Assembly: GCF_002272015.1 (NCBI RefSeq)
Contig: NZ_NPBY01000009.1
Coordinates: 1-64,000, forward strand
Length of the DNA stretch: 64,000 nt
Direction: 5' to 3'
Source of the DNA: Paenibacillus campinasensis
Lineage (GTDB): Bacteria; Bacillota; Bacilli; Paenibacillales; Paenibacillaceae
Part shown: piece after piece, positions 16,482 through 24,211 of the stretch
Position numbering within the stretch: position 1 is the stretch's first letter
Layout of the letters: each line of letters opens with the position of its first letter
Notes under the pieces: generated by a model
The model's database searches: none
Told to the model about the DNA's origin: nothing
The model's input: the letters and a program-made list of their open reading frames with translations, nothing else
Program-made: the position numbers and the translations under genes

Positions 16482-17792
16482 ATGGGACTATACAACAATA
16501 TTGTGAACCGTACCGACAAGGTTGCGGTGGTGGGGCTTGGCTATGTCGGGCTGCCGCTGGCCGTTGCCTTTTCGAGAAAGGTGGATGTTATCGGTTTTGA
16601 TTTGAGCCAGGAGAAGATTGCGCTCTATCAGCAGGGCATTGATGCTACCGGCGAGCTTGGGGTGGAGCTGGCTGATAGCACCGTGGCGTTCACCTCCGAT
16701 CCGGACAAGCTGAAGGAGGCCCGCTGCTTCATCGTCGCTGTTCCGACACCGGTGAAAAGCGGCAATGTGCCGGACCTGAAATTTTTGCGCGGGGCTAGCC
16801 AGATGGTCGGTCAAGCGCTGACTCCCGGATCGCTGGTGGTATTCGAATCCACGGTATATCCCGGGGTCACCGAAGAAGTATGTGCGCCGATTCTGGAAGA
16901 GGCGTCCGGGCTGCGTCTTGGCGAGGACTTCAAGGTCGGCTATTCGCCGGAGCGCATCAACCCGGGGGATCAGGTGCACCGTTTGGAGAATATCGTGAAG
17001 ATTGTGTCTGGCAGCGATGGGGAGGCGCTGGATACGGTGGCCCGGCTGTACGAGCTCATTATCGAGGTCGGTGTTCACCGGGCGGAGAGCATCAAGGTCG
17101 CGGAAGCGGCCAAGGTGATCGAGAATGCCCAGCGCGATATTAACATCGCGTTCATGAACGAGCTGTCGATGCTGTTTCACCAGATGGAGATCGATATGAA
17201 CGCGGTGCTGCGTGCGGCGGAGACGAAATGGAATTTCCTCAAGTTCAGGCCCGGCCTGGTGGGCGGGCATTGCATCGGGATTGACCCGTACTACCTGACC
17301 TACAAGGCAGAGGATCTCGGATATCATTCCAAAATTATTCTAGCCGGGAGGCACATCAATGACGGCATGGGTAAGTATGTGGCGCAGCAGGCGATCAAGC
17401 TTGCCGTGAAGTATCGCCTGGATCTTCGAAACGCCAAAGTGGCCGTCATGGGGCTGGCTTTCAAGGAGGATTGCCGCGATATTCGCAATTCCAAGGTCAT
17501 TGACCTGATTCGGGAGCTTCGGGAATACGGAGTTCAGCCGCTGGTAGTAGATCCTTATATCGAACCGGCACACGCGTATGAAGAGTTCGGCATCGAGCTG
17601 TCGGAGATGACCGATCTTCACAGCCTGGACATGGCCATTATGGCGGTGCCGCACCGTCAATTCAAAGCTTTATCCCTCGCTGATGTGGAGCGGATGTTCG
17701 GCTCGGCGGACGAACGGATTCTGGTTGATGTGAAGGGTGCCTATAACCGGGCGGAATGCGAGAGCAGAGGCTTCCGCTACTGGAGCTTGTAA
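16482..17792 (+). CDS. UDP-N-acetylhexosamine 6-dehydrogenase (WbpO/TviB-type)
   Basis: A second nucleotide-sugar dehydrogenase, 436 residues, clearly different from the one at 12321. It has Rossmann VGLGYVGLPLAVA, ESTVYPGVTEE, SPERINPGD, the catalytic Cys264 in VGGHCIGIDPYYLTYKA and the C-terminal VMGLAFKEDCRDIRNSK. VGGHCIGIDPYYL is characteristic of the WbpO/TviB/CapL group, which makes UDP-GalNAcA or UDP-GlcNAcA for Vi-type and capsular polymers. It starts 2 bp after the deacetylase stop and ends 23 bp before the PilZ-synthase gene, so the three are probably translated from one message. Having both dehydrogenase types suggests two different aminouronate donors. Confidence 0.9.
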   Translation: MGLYNNIVNRTDKVAVVGLGYVGLPLAVAFSRKVDVIGFDLSQEKIALYQQGIDATGELGVELADSTVAFTSDPDKLKEARCFIVAVPTPVKSGNVPDLKFLRGASQMVGQALTPGSLVVFESTVYPGVTEEVCAPILEEASGLRLGEDFKVGYSPERINPGDQVHRLENIVKIVSGSDGEALDTVARLYELIIEVGVHRAESIKVAEAAKVIENAQRDINIAFMNELSMLFHQMEIDMNAVLRAAETKWNFLKFRPGLVGGHCIGIDPYYLTYKAEDLGYHSKIILAGRHINDGMGKYVAQQAIKLAVKYRLDLRNAKVAVMGLAFKEDCRDIRNSKVIDLIRELREYGVQPLVVDPYIEPAHAYEEFGIELSEMTDLHSLDMAIMAVPHRQFKALSLADVERMFGSADERILVDVKGAYNRAECESRGFRYWSL

Positions 17793-17815
17793 GCTGATAG
17801 ATTGGAGAAATTGCT

Positions 17816-19672
17816 GTGATATTTAATAAACGACGCCAAAAAATGAAAGAGGTTCTGACACAGCCGCGAGCCGACCGGAGACGGTTGTCCTATGTTCCGG
17901 ACCCGGAGCAGATTCGGGTGTCGGCAGATCGAAGAGGCCGACATGTCCTGGATGCTGATCTGTCCGATACCGAATACTTGGAGAAGCTCCGGATGCTTAG
18001 CCTGCGGTATGCCGCCGACTTTGACGTGCTGGTGCAACGTGAAGGGCAGTGGAGGCGGCGTGAAGGCATCCGCGCACAAGCATCGGATATTTCGGCCACC
18101 GGGCTTCTCCTGAGGCTGCCGTCCGAACATCCGGAACTGAAGCCGGGGGACAAGATCAGGGCGAGGTTCAACATTCCGCCAGGCGCAATGCCGGAGGGCT
18201 TCGAATCCGGGGTGAAGATCGACGCGACGGTCGTGCGCAGGTTCGAGGCCCAGGGCGAGGCGGGACAAGTGGAATATATGCTGGCGATGGAGTTCGCGAA
18301 GCCGCTCACGGAATACATGCAGCGCAAGCGCTGGGGATACTCGGTGTATTCCGCCAGTGCGCTTCTGCTCGGCACCGTGCTGTTCATTATGCTGCTTCGG
18401 ACCGAAAGTCTGATCTATTTCAAATATAATATGGTGCTGTACTTGTACAGCTTGATTGCGGCGGCCTTTTTGCTGACTCGCTACCTGTTTGGCGCATTGT
18501 ACCGGGATGTTCCGATTAACCCGAGCTATACGCCCGGCGTATCGATCATTATCCCATGCTTCAATGAAGCGGAATGGATTAAGCGAACGATTCTGAGCTG
18601 TATGAACCAGGATTATCCGGTCGATAAGCTGGAGGTCATCGTGGTGGATGACCGCTCGACAGACCAGTCGGTGGAGAGAATCAGGGATATGATCGAGACG
18701 ATCCACAACGAGGCAGAGCGCTATGCAACGAAGGATCGGCTCTTCTATACAGTGCTGCCTGAAAATGCGGGCAAGCGGGCCGCACTTGTCAAAGGGGTAG
18801 AGATGGCGAAGCATGATCTGGTCGTGTTTGTGGATTCGGACAGCTTCCTGGACCCGACGGCGATCCGCCATCTGGTCCAGCCTTTCCAAGACCCGAAAAT
18901 GGGCGGTGTGGCCGGACGGACCGATGTGGAGAACAAATATACCAACTCCATTACGAAGCTGCAGACGGTCCGGTATTATATCGCGTTCCGCATTATGAAG
19001 GCTGCGGAATCGTGGTTTGACAGCGTCACTTGTCTGTCCGGGCCGCTGTCCTGTTACCGCAAGGATCTGGTGCTGAAGTATGCCGACGACTGGCTGAACC
19101 AGAAGTTTCTTGGCAAGCCGGCGACATTCGGTGATGACCGAAGCATGACCAACTTTATATTGAAGGAGCATCGCACAGGCTATCAGGATTCCGCGGTCTG
19201 CTCGACAATCGTACCTTCGCGGGTCGACGTGTTTCTGAAGCAGCAGATGCGCTGGAAACGCTCCTGGCTGCGGGAGTCGCTTCGGGCCGGCGGATTCATA
19301 TGGCGCAAGGAGCCGTTCATGGCGCTGTTCTTCTACGTCGGCCTGATCGTTCCGATCGCCGCCCCGATCGTTGTTGCCTACAACCTGATGTATGTGCCGA
19401 TTGTGCACGGCATCTTCCCGGGAACGTTCCTGCTGGGGCTGTTGATGATGGCGATGCTGATGAGCCTGGCCCATCTGCTGCTGCGCAAGAGCAGGCTGTG
19501 GATATTCGGTTTTGTATTCTGCCTGTTCTATGAGTTTGTGCTGCTGTGGCAGATGCCGGTCGCCTGGTTTACGTTCTGGAAGTCCACCTGGGGGACCCGG
19601 GACACGCCGCAGGATGTGGAAGCCAGACTGAAGAAAGAAGCGCGCAAGCGCAAAGGCGGATTAACCGGATAA
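17816..19672 (+). CDS. PilZ-domain hyaluronan-synthase-like glycosyltransferase
   Basis: A 618-residue integral membrane synthase. Residues about 60-165 form a PilZ domain with the second c-di-GMP motif intact (DISATG, 91-96). The usual RxxxR in front is not in its normal place: Arg59/Arg64 are one residue too far apart, and Arg82/Arg86 lie too close to DISATG. Two membrane helices (about 178-225) lead to the GT2 domain: CFNE, VVDDRSTD (Asp278), DSD (340-342), SGPLSCYR, GDDR (439-442) and QQMRW (476-480). The run from FLGKPATFGDDR to RWKRSWLRES closely recalls bacterial hyaluronan synthase HasA. Two to four C-terminal helices follow. It is probably the main polymer synthase, gated by c-di-GMP. 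The start is a GTG with TTGGAGAAA upstream. Confidence 0.88.
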   Translation: MIFNKRRQKMKEVLTQPRADRRRLSYVPDPEQIRVSADRRGRHVLDADLSDTEYLEKLRMLSLRYAADFDVLVQREGQWRRREGIRAQASDISATGLLLRLPSEHPELKPGDKIRARFNIPPGAMPEGFESGVKIDATVVRRFEAQGEAGQVEYMLAMEFAKPLTEYMQRKRWGYSVYSASALLLGTVLFIMLLRTESLIYFKYNMVLYLYSLIAAAFLLTRYLFGALYRDVPINPSYTPGVSIIIPCFNEAEWIKRTILSCMNQDYPVDKLEVIVVDDRSTDQSVERIRDMIETIHNEAERYATKDRLFYTVLPENAGKRAALVKGVEMAKHDLVVFVDSDSFLDPTAIRHLVQPFQDPKMGGVAGRTDVENKYTNSITKLQTVRYYIAFRIMKAAESWFDSVTCLSGPLSCYRKDLVLKYADDWLNQKFLGKPATFGDDRSMTNFILKEHRTGYQDSAVCSTIVPSRVDVFLKQQMRWKRSWLRESLRAGGFIWRKEPFMALFFYVGLIVPIAAPIVVAYNLMYVPIVHGIFPGTFLLGLLMMAMLMSLAHLLLRKSRLWIFGFVFCLFYEFVLLWQMPVAWFTFWKSTWGTRDTPQDVEARLKKEARKRKGGLTG

Positions 19673-19684
19673 CGGCATCAACCG

Positions 19685-21490
19685 GTGTCCGAGGATATTG
19701 AAATGAGGATGACGGTAATGGATAACAAGCGCAATCCGGCGCTCAATGTGGATAGAAAAAATCGCAGGAAAAAAATGAAGGTCGTTGTGCAGGTATTCCT
19801 GCTGGTGCTGCTGACCGCTATTTTGGTCAATACCGTATTTGATTTGAAAACCTACAGCGAGCCTGACCGGGCTAGCTGGGATCAGACAGAAGGCTTTATT
19901 GCCATCTCCTATTTCGGAGTTGGGCGAAGCGGTTCGTCCAAGCTGGTTGCCAAGAGCCAGCTTAATGATCATCTCAAGGTGCTGCATGAACAGGGATATG
20001 TGACAATTTCGCAGCAGGATATCATCGATTTTTATGAGCGGGGCAAGCCGCTGCCCAAGCGGGCGTTGTTCCTGTCGTTTGAGGACGGCCGAAATGATTC
20101 CGCGCTGTTCGCCCAGCCTATTCTGGAAAAGTACAACGGCAAGGCGACCTTCCTGTCCTATGCCAACAAAATGGGGGCGAGTGAAGGAAAGTTCCTCCAG
20201 CCGAAAGAGATGCTGAAGATGGAAGAAACGGGTTTCTGGGAGCTCGGGACGAACGGATACCGGCTGACGTATATCAACATTTTTGATAAAGACGGCGGGT
20301 TCATCGGCGTGAAGGACGAGAACGAGCTGACGGACAAGTCGGATGTGGAATACTACAATCACTATCTGATGGATTTCATTCGCGACGAGAATATGATTCC
20401 GACGGAGAACCGGCAACAGATGGAGGAACGCATTGGCGCTGATTATGAGCTGATGCGGAGCGTGTATACCGAATCGCTCGGTTATGTGCCGGGCACGTAT
20501 ATGATCATGCATGCCAACGCGCTTGACCAGGGGATGAACAATCTGGTTCGGGACGCCAATGTGTCACAGATTGAAGATTTGTTCAAGCTGAACTTCAGCC
20601 GCGAAGGGAGTGCCTGGAACACGAAGGACAGCGGACCGCACAACCTGACGCGGGTCCAGCCCGCTCCTTACTGGTCGACCAATCATCTCCTGATGAAGCT
20701 TCGCAAGGATACCGGGGAGCGTCTGCAGTTCGTTCGCGGGGATGAAGCGCTCGCGGAGAAATGGAGCCTGCTCGACGGAGCCGCCGAGTTCGCGGGCAGC
20801 CAGATCATCGTCACTTCGCCTCCGTCCGGCAAAGGGACGGTGTATCTGAACGACAGCGAGCAGGCGGCGTTTGATGCGACAACAACCGTCTCGGCAACGC
20901 TGCTCGGCAACGTCGTTGGAAAGCAGTCGATCTACATCCGGCATGACAGAGCAAAGTCATCATATCTCCGCGTACTGCTGGACAATAACGTCATTCGGCT
21001 GGAGCAGAAGAAGGAGGGCGAGCTTCCGAAGGAGCTGTTCACCTACAAGCTGTCGGATGTGAAGTGGGGCGAAGAAGATCTCCGATTTGATAAAGCGACG
21101 GTCTATTCCAAGGCACAAACCCAGTCCGGCGCCCGTCAGGATGAGCCGGAATACCCGATCAATATTCCGGGCAAGCGGCAGCTGGAAGTTTCGGTTACCG
21201 GCAATTCCGTACGCATTATCGCGGATCAGCAGGTCATTCTCGAGCGTTTGTCCATCGACCCTTCGATCCGCACTGGCGGCGTAGCCCTTGAAGCGCAGTA
21301 TCACGAGCAGAATGAGAAGGATGACATTTATGATGCGATATTTGATCAGGTGACGGTGACAACGGAAGAGCTTCCGGATCACAAGCGTACCGTGCTGTTC
21401 ACAAGCAAGCAGACCGGGATGAAAGGCGCGGCGGTGAAAGCAAGAAACATGTTTGACACCGTAGTGGATTGGGCCATTGATAACTTCTGA
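19685..21490 (+). CDS. Membrane-anchored deacetylase-fold protein with C-terminal beta domain
   Basis: A 601-residue protein with a basic N-terminus, one membrane anchor (about 31-52) and an extracytoplasmic region. Residues about 65-310 look like the PgaB/IcaB branch of polysaccharide deacetylases (FIAISYFGVG, RALFLSFEDGRNDS, KATFLSYANKMG). The catalytic TFDDG is FEDG here and the metal-binding NHTxxH is TNGYRL, so activity is doubtful. Residues about 340-575 resemble a concanavalin-like or sugar-binding beta-sandwich (GTVYLNDSEQAAFDATTTV, YLRVLLDNN). It lies 13 bp after the synthase gene, starts at GTG and overlaps the next frame region by proximity only. It may bind or guide polymer at the cell surface. 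Confidence 0.6.
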   Translation: MSEDIEMRMTVMDNKRNPALNVDRKNRRKKMKVVVQVFLLVLLTAILVNTVFDLKTYSEPDRASWDQTEGFIAISYFGVGRSGSSKLVAKSQLNDHLKVLHEQGYVTISQQDIIDFYERGKPLPKRALFLSFEDGRNDSALFAQPILEKYNGKATFLSYANKMGASEGKFLQPKEMLKMEETGFWELGTNGYRLTYINIFDKDGGFIGVKDENELTDKSDVEYYNHYLMDFIRDENMIPTENRQQMEERIGADYELMRSVYTESLGYVPGTYMIMHANALDQGMNNLVRDANVSQIEDLFKLNFSREGSAWNTKDSGPHNLTRVQPAPYWSTNHLLMKLRKDTGERLQFVRGDEALAEKWSLLDGAAEFAGSQIIVTSPPSGKGTVYLNDSEQAAFDATTTVSATLLGNVVGKQSIYIRHDRAKSSYLRVLLDNNVIRLEQKKEGELPKELFTYKLSDVKWGEEDLRFDKATVYSKAQTQSGARQDEPEYPINIPGKRQLEVSVTGNSVRIIADQQVILERLSIDPSIRTGGVALEAQYHEQNEKDDIYDAIFDQVTVTTEELPDHKRTVLFTSKQTGMKGAAVKARNMFDTVVDWAIDNF

Positions 21491-21515
21491 TAAGCAGCGC
21501 GAAAGGAATGGTCCG

Positions 21516-22622
21516 ATGAGCAAGCAGGCTATACGATGGGCTGTTGCCGCAGCTGCTCTGGCAGTGTGCATATTGGCCGTGGTCTTTGTCATATGGGGTG
21601 GAGAACAGCGAGGAGATGCCGGGGAGCCTGCAGGCTCATCGGCAGCTTCGATTTCGCTGTCCGCATGGGTCACCGACTGGCAGTGGGAGGCAGGTGCGGA
21701 GGACTTACAGCTTCTAGGCTCCCAGCTGGAAAGTGTTCGTTTTTTTGCGGCTTATTATGATGCGTCGGATGCGCTCCATTTTACGCCGGCATTTGCAGAG
21801 GGGCTGCCCCGCGTGCGGGAGACGGCCGTGGAGGCGGGAATACATGGCATGCTGCTGACGATTGTCAATGATTACTTCCAGGATGGCGGTGTGATCGTAC
21901 AGAAGGACCCCGGGCTCGTATCCCGCCTAATCTCTTCGGAGGAGTCGCGCAGCCGCCATATCGAGGAGATCGCTGCGACAGCGGTAAGGTACGGATTCTC
22001 CGGGGTGGAGATCGATTACGAAAAGGTGCAGCCGACAGACTGGAGCCGCTTGTCCCGATTTTATAAGGAATTGTATGAGCGTCTGCGGAAGGAAGGACTG
22101 AGCCTGCGGGTGGTGCTTGAGCCTGGCGCCGATCTGGATGCAATGCGGTTGCCGGAAGGGCCGTCCTATGTCATGATGGCCTATAATTTGTATGGCGGTC
22201 ACAGCGGGCCCGGGCCGAAGGCGGATCATGAATTAATCCGGAAACTGGCGGGCAAGCTGAACGGTCTTCCGGGGGAGCATGAACTGGCGCTGGCTACAGG
22301 CGGGTTTGCCTGGAGTGAAGACGGCAGCGTTGTTGCCGTCACCGAGAAGCGGGCAGGAGAGCTGGCGGAGCTGAGCGCAGATGATCCGAAGCGGGATCCG
22401 GATAGCGGAGCGCTGTTTTTTGAGTACAACGATGAACAGGGGTCGAAGCACACGGTATGGTATGCCGATGGTATTACGCTTGCGGGATGGATCAAGCAGG
22501 CGGAGGCTGCGGGCATTTCGGATATCGTGTTGTGGCGGCTGGGTGAACTGGACCCGGAAACGCTGCGGATACTGGCCGAGGAATCGTCAGGATGGCACGA
22601 AGCCGGTGATGAAGGAATGTAG
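21516..22622 (+). CDS. Anchored GH18-like glycosidase
   Basis: A 368-residue exported protein from the ATG at 21516 (GAAAGG upstream), with an N-terminal anchor (about 6-27). The TIM-barrel signature FSGVEIDYEKV carries the Asp and Glu of GH18 catalysis. YVMMAYNLYGG, LATGGFAWSED and YADGITLAGWIKQAEAAGISDIVLWRLGELD match late strands of YaaH/SleL-type GH18 enzymes. Such enzymes cleave GlcNAc-containing glycans with retention, assisted by the substrate N-acetyl group. As last gene of the locus, it may release, trim or turn over an acetylated-amino-sugar polymer. A strong terminator follows. Confidence 0.78.
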   Translation: MSKQAIRWAVAAAALAVCILAVVFVIWGGEQRGDAGEPAGSSAASISLSAWVTDWQWEAGAEDLQLLGSQLESVRFFAAYYDASDALHFTPAFAEGLPRVRETAVEAGIHGMLLTIVNDYFQDGGVIVQKDPGLVSRLISSEESRSRHIEEIAATAVRYGFSGVEIDYEKVQPTDWSRLSRFYKELYERLRKEGLSLRVVLEPGADLDAMRLPEGPSYVMMAYNLYGGHSGPGPKADHELIRKLAGKLNGLPGEHELALATGGFAWSEDGSVVAVTEKRAGELAELSADDPKRDPDSGALFFEYNDEQGSKHTVWYADGITLAGWIKQAEAAGISDIVLWRLGELDPETLRILAEESSGWHEAGDEGM

Positions 22623-22750
22623 CGTTAACCGAATGACACCATTGCTCGGTTACACGCCAGCCTGGACAAGGCATCCCGGACAAGACATCCGTTTTAAGGG
22701 TGGAGTTGTCCTCCGCCTTGAGGCTGTGACAATAACATATGTGGTGCTAC

Positions 22751-22797
22751 ACGCCCCGATCCTTTCTGCCTGAGCAGGAGTGAGCGGGGCGTTTTGT
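22751..22797 (+). terminator. Terminator of the exopolysaccharide locus
   Basis: ACGCCCCG (22751-22758) pairs with CGGGGCGT (22785-22792) and is followed by TTTTGTT. Confidence 0.8.
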
Positions 22798-22935
22798 TAT
22801 ATCATCCGCTATCCATTAGGCCTGTCGCATGGAGCTGTTCAGGTAGTGAATTATGCCTAATAGCGTACTGGAGCTAGATCGGATTTCTGTCGAAATTCGG
22901 TTTATCCAGCCATATCAGCCCAGGTTTATGTCGTT

Positions 22936-22951
22936 ATTTGTCATAACAAAT
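22936..22951. promoter_or_regulatory. AraR-like operator O1
   Basis: ATTTGTCATAACAAAT has perfect ATTTGT/ACAAAT arms with a 4-bp spacer, the same frame as the B. subtilis AraR operator consensus ATTTGTACGTACAAAT. Its centre is 84 bp upstream of O2. Confidence 0.7.
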
Positions 22952-22992
22952 TTCGGGAGAATGATACTAAAGTAACGTTTTTTCAAGGGATA

Positions 22993-23021
22993 TTGACGGT
23001 AAAATGAGTTCTCACTAGAAT
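22993..23021 (+). promoter_or_regulatory. Promoter of the lpl-type transporter operon
   Basis: TTGACG (22993-22998) and TAGAAT (23016-23021) are 17 bp apart, close to the SigA consensus. O2 overlaps its -10 end and start site. The leader to the first gene is about 180 bases and contains no obvious riboswitch. Confidence 0.75.
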
Positions 23022-23035
23022 GTGTTATAACAAAT
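23020..23035. promoter_or_regulatory. AraR-like operator O2
   Basis: ATGTGTTATAACAAAT differs from the ATTTGT-N4-ACAAAT pattern by one base and covers the inferred transcription start, a position suited to repression. Confidence 0.65.
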
Positions 23036-23208
23036 ATGAGAGTCACAAAAAAATGGTAGTACAAATTAAGAGGCGGAGGTGATCGCGCACATGGTGGATA
23101 AGGATGCGTTGTTCTTCCCATAGAACCCATCCGGTCACAGGAGATTGGCCTGCTTGAAGGCAGGCGGTCGATTTCATGATTCCATGCACAAAGGAGGTCA
23201 AATTCTGT

Positions 23209-24177
23209 ATGAGCGTCCCGCTAAAACCGTTAAACTCGGCGTCCGCGGAGCCGGCAACAAGCCCGGGGAGATGGACATATGCGAAGAAGCAGCTGAAACG
23301 AAATCTCGGGCTGTACATCATTATTACACCGGCGGTGCTCTATTTTCTGATCTGGCATTACTGGCCGATGTACGGCGTGCAGATCGCCTTTAAAGATTTT
23401 ATGCCCGGGTTAGGCATCTGGAACAGTCCATGGGTCGGCTTCGATCATTTCGAGCGGCTGTTCAATGCTTATTACTTCTGGACTATCTTAAAAAATACAC
23501 TCGGGATCAGCTTGTACGGGCTGCTTGTCGGCATACCTGCACCGATTCTGCTTGCGCTTCTGTTCAACGAGCTGCGCAGCCGCAAATTCCGCTCCTTCGC
23601 CCAAACGATCTCCTATGCGCCTCACTTCATCTCGGTCGTTGTTGCGGTCGGCATTCTGTTTTTCTTCATCTCTCCAACCAACGGTGTCTTTAACTCCATT
23701 CTCGTTGCACTCGGCGGTCAGCCGAAAGATTTCCTGGCCGAGCCTTCAAACTTCTGGCATCTGTATGTATGGTCGGGCGTATGGCAGGGCATTGGCTGGT
23801 CCTCGCTCATCTACAGCGCGGCGATCTCCGGCATTTCTCCAGACCTGTATGAAGCGGCCTATATGGACGGGGCAAGCAAGCTCCGCCGCATCTGGCACAT
23901 TACGCTTCCCGGCATCATACCGACGATTGTCATTCTGTCGATCCTGAGTGCCGGCGGCATTATGAGTGTTGGCTTCGAGAAAATTCTGCTCATGCAGAAC
24001 GCCATGAATCTGGAAACCTCGGAGGTCATCTCCACTTATATGTACAAAAGCGGTTTGCTGAATACGCAGTACAGCTTCTCTGCAGCCGTCGGGCTGTTCA
24101 ACAACATCATTAACTTTATCATTCTGATCATCGTGAACGCGGTGGCCCGGCGAGTGGGCGAAACAAGCCTGTGGTAG
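23209..24177 (+). CDS. ABC sugar transporter permease, LplB type
   Basis: A 322-residue inner-membrane permease with about six helices. It has the LplB/YteP-type N-terminus (LYIIITPAVLYFLIWHYWPMYGVQIAFKDF) and the ATPase-coupling loop EAAYMDGASKLRRIWHITLPGI. AAGGAGGT at 23191-23198 lies 10 bases before the ATG at 23209, so upstream ATGs are unlikely starts. It is the first gene of a three-gene importer (permease, permease, binding lipoprotein). No ATPase gene is present, which is usual for this family because a shared MsmX-type ATPase serves several importers. The substrate is probably an oligosaccharide. Confidence 0.93.
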   Translation: MSVPLKPLNSASAEPATSPGRWTYAKKQLKRNLGLYIIITPAVLYFLIWHYWPMYGVQIAFKDFMPGLGIWNSPWVGFDHFERLFNAYYFWTILKNTLGISLYGLLVGIPAPILLALLFNELRSRKFRSFAQTISYAPHFISVVVAVGILFFFISPTNGVFNSILVALGGQPKDFLAEPSNFWHLYVWSGVWQGIGWSSLIYSAAISGISPDLYEAAYMDGASKLRRIWHITLPGIIPTIVILSILSAGGIMSVGFEKILLMQNAMNLETSEVISTYMYKSGLLNTQYSFSAAVGLFNNIINFIILIIVNAVARRVGETSLW

Positions 24178-24211
24178 AAGGCAAAGTTCATTCAAGAAGG
24201 GAGTGTGAGCC

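Noticed and set aside
17777-19474. Long open frame (about 565 codons) on the minus strand
   Set aside because: It is antisense to the PilZ-synthase gene, rich in His, Arg and Gln, has no ribosome-binding site and arises from the GC-biased codon use of the real gene.
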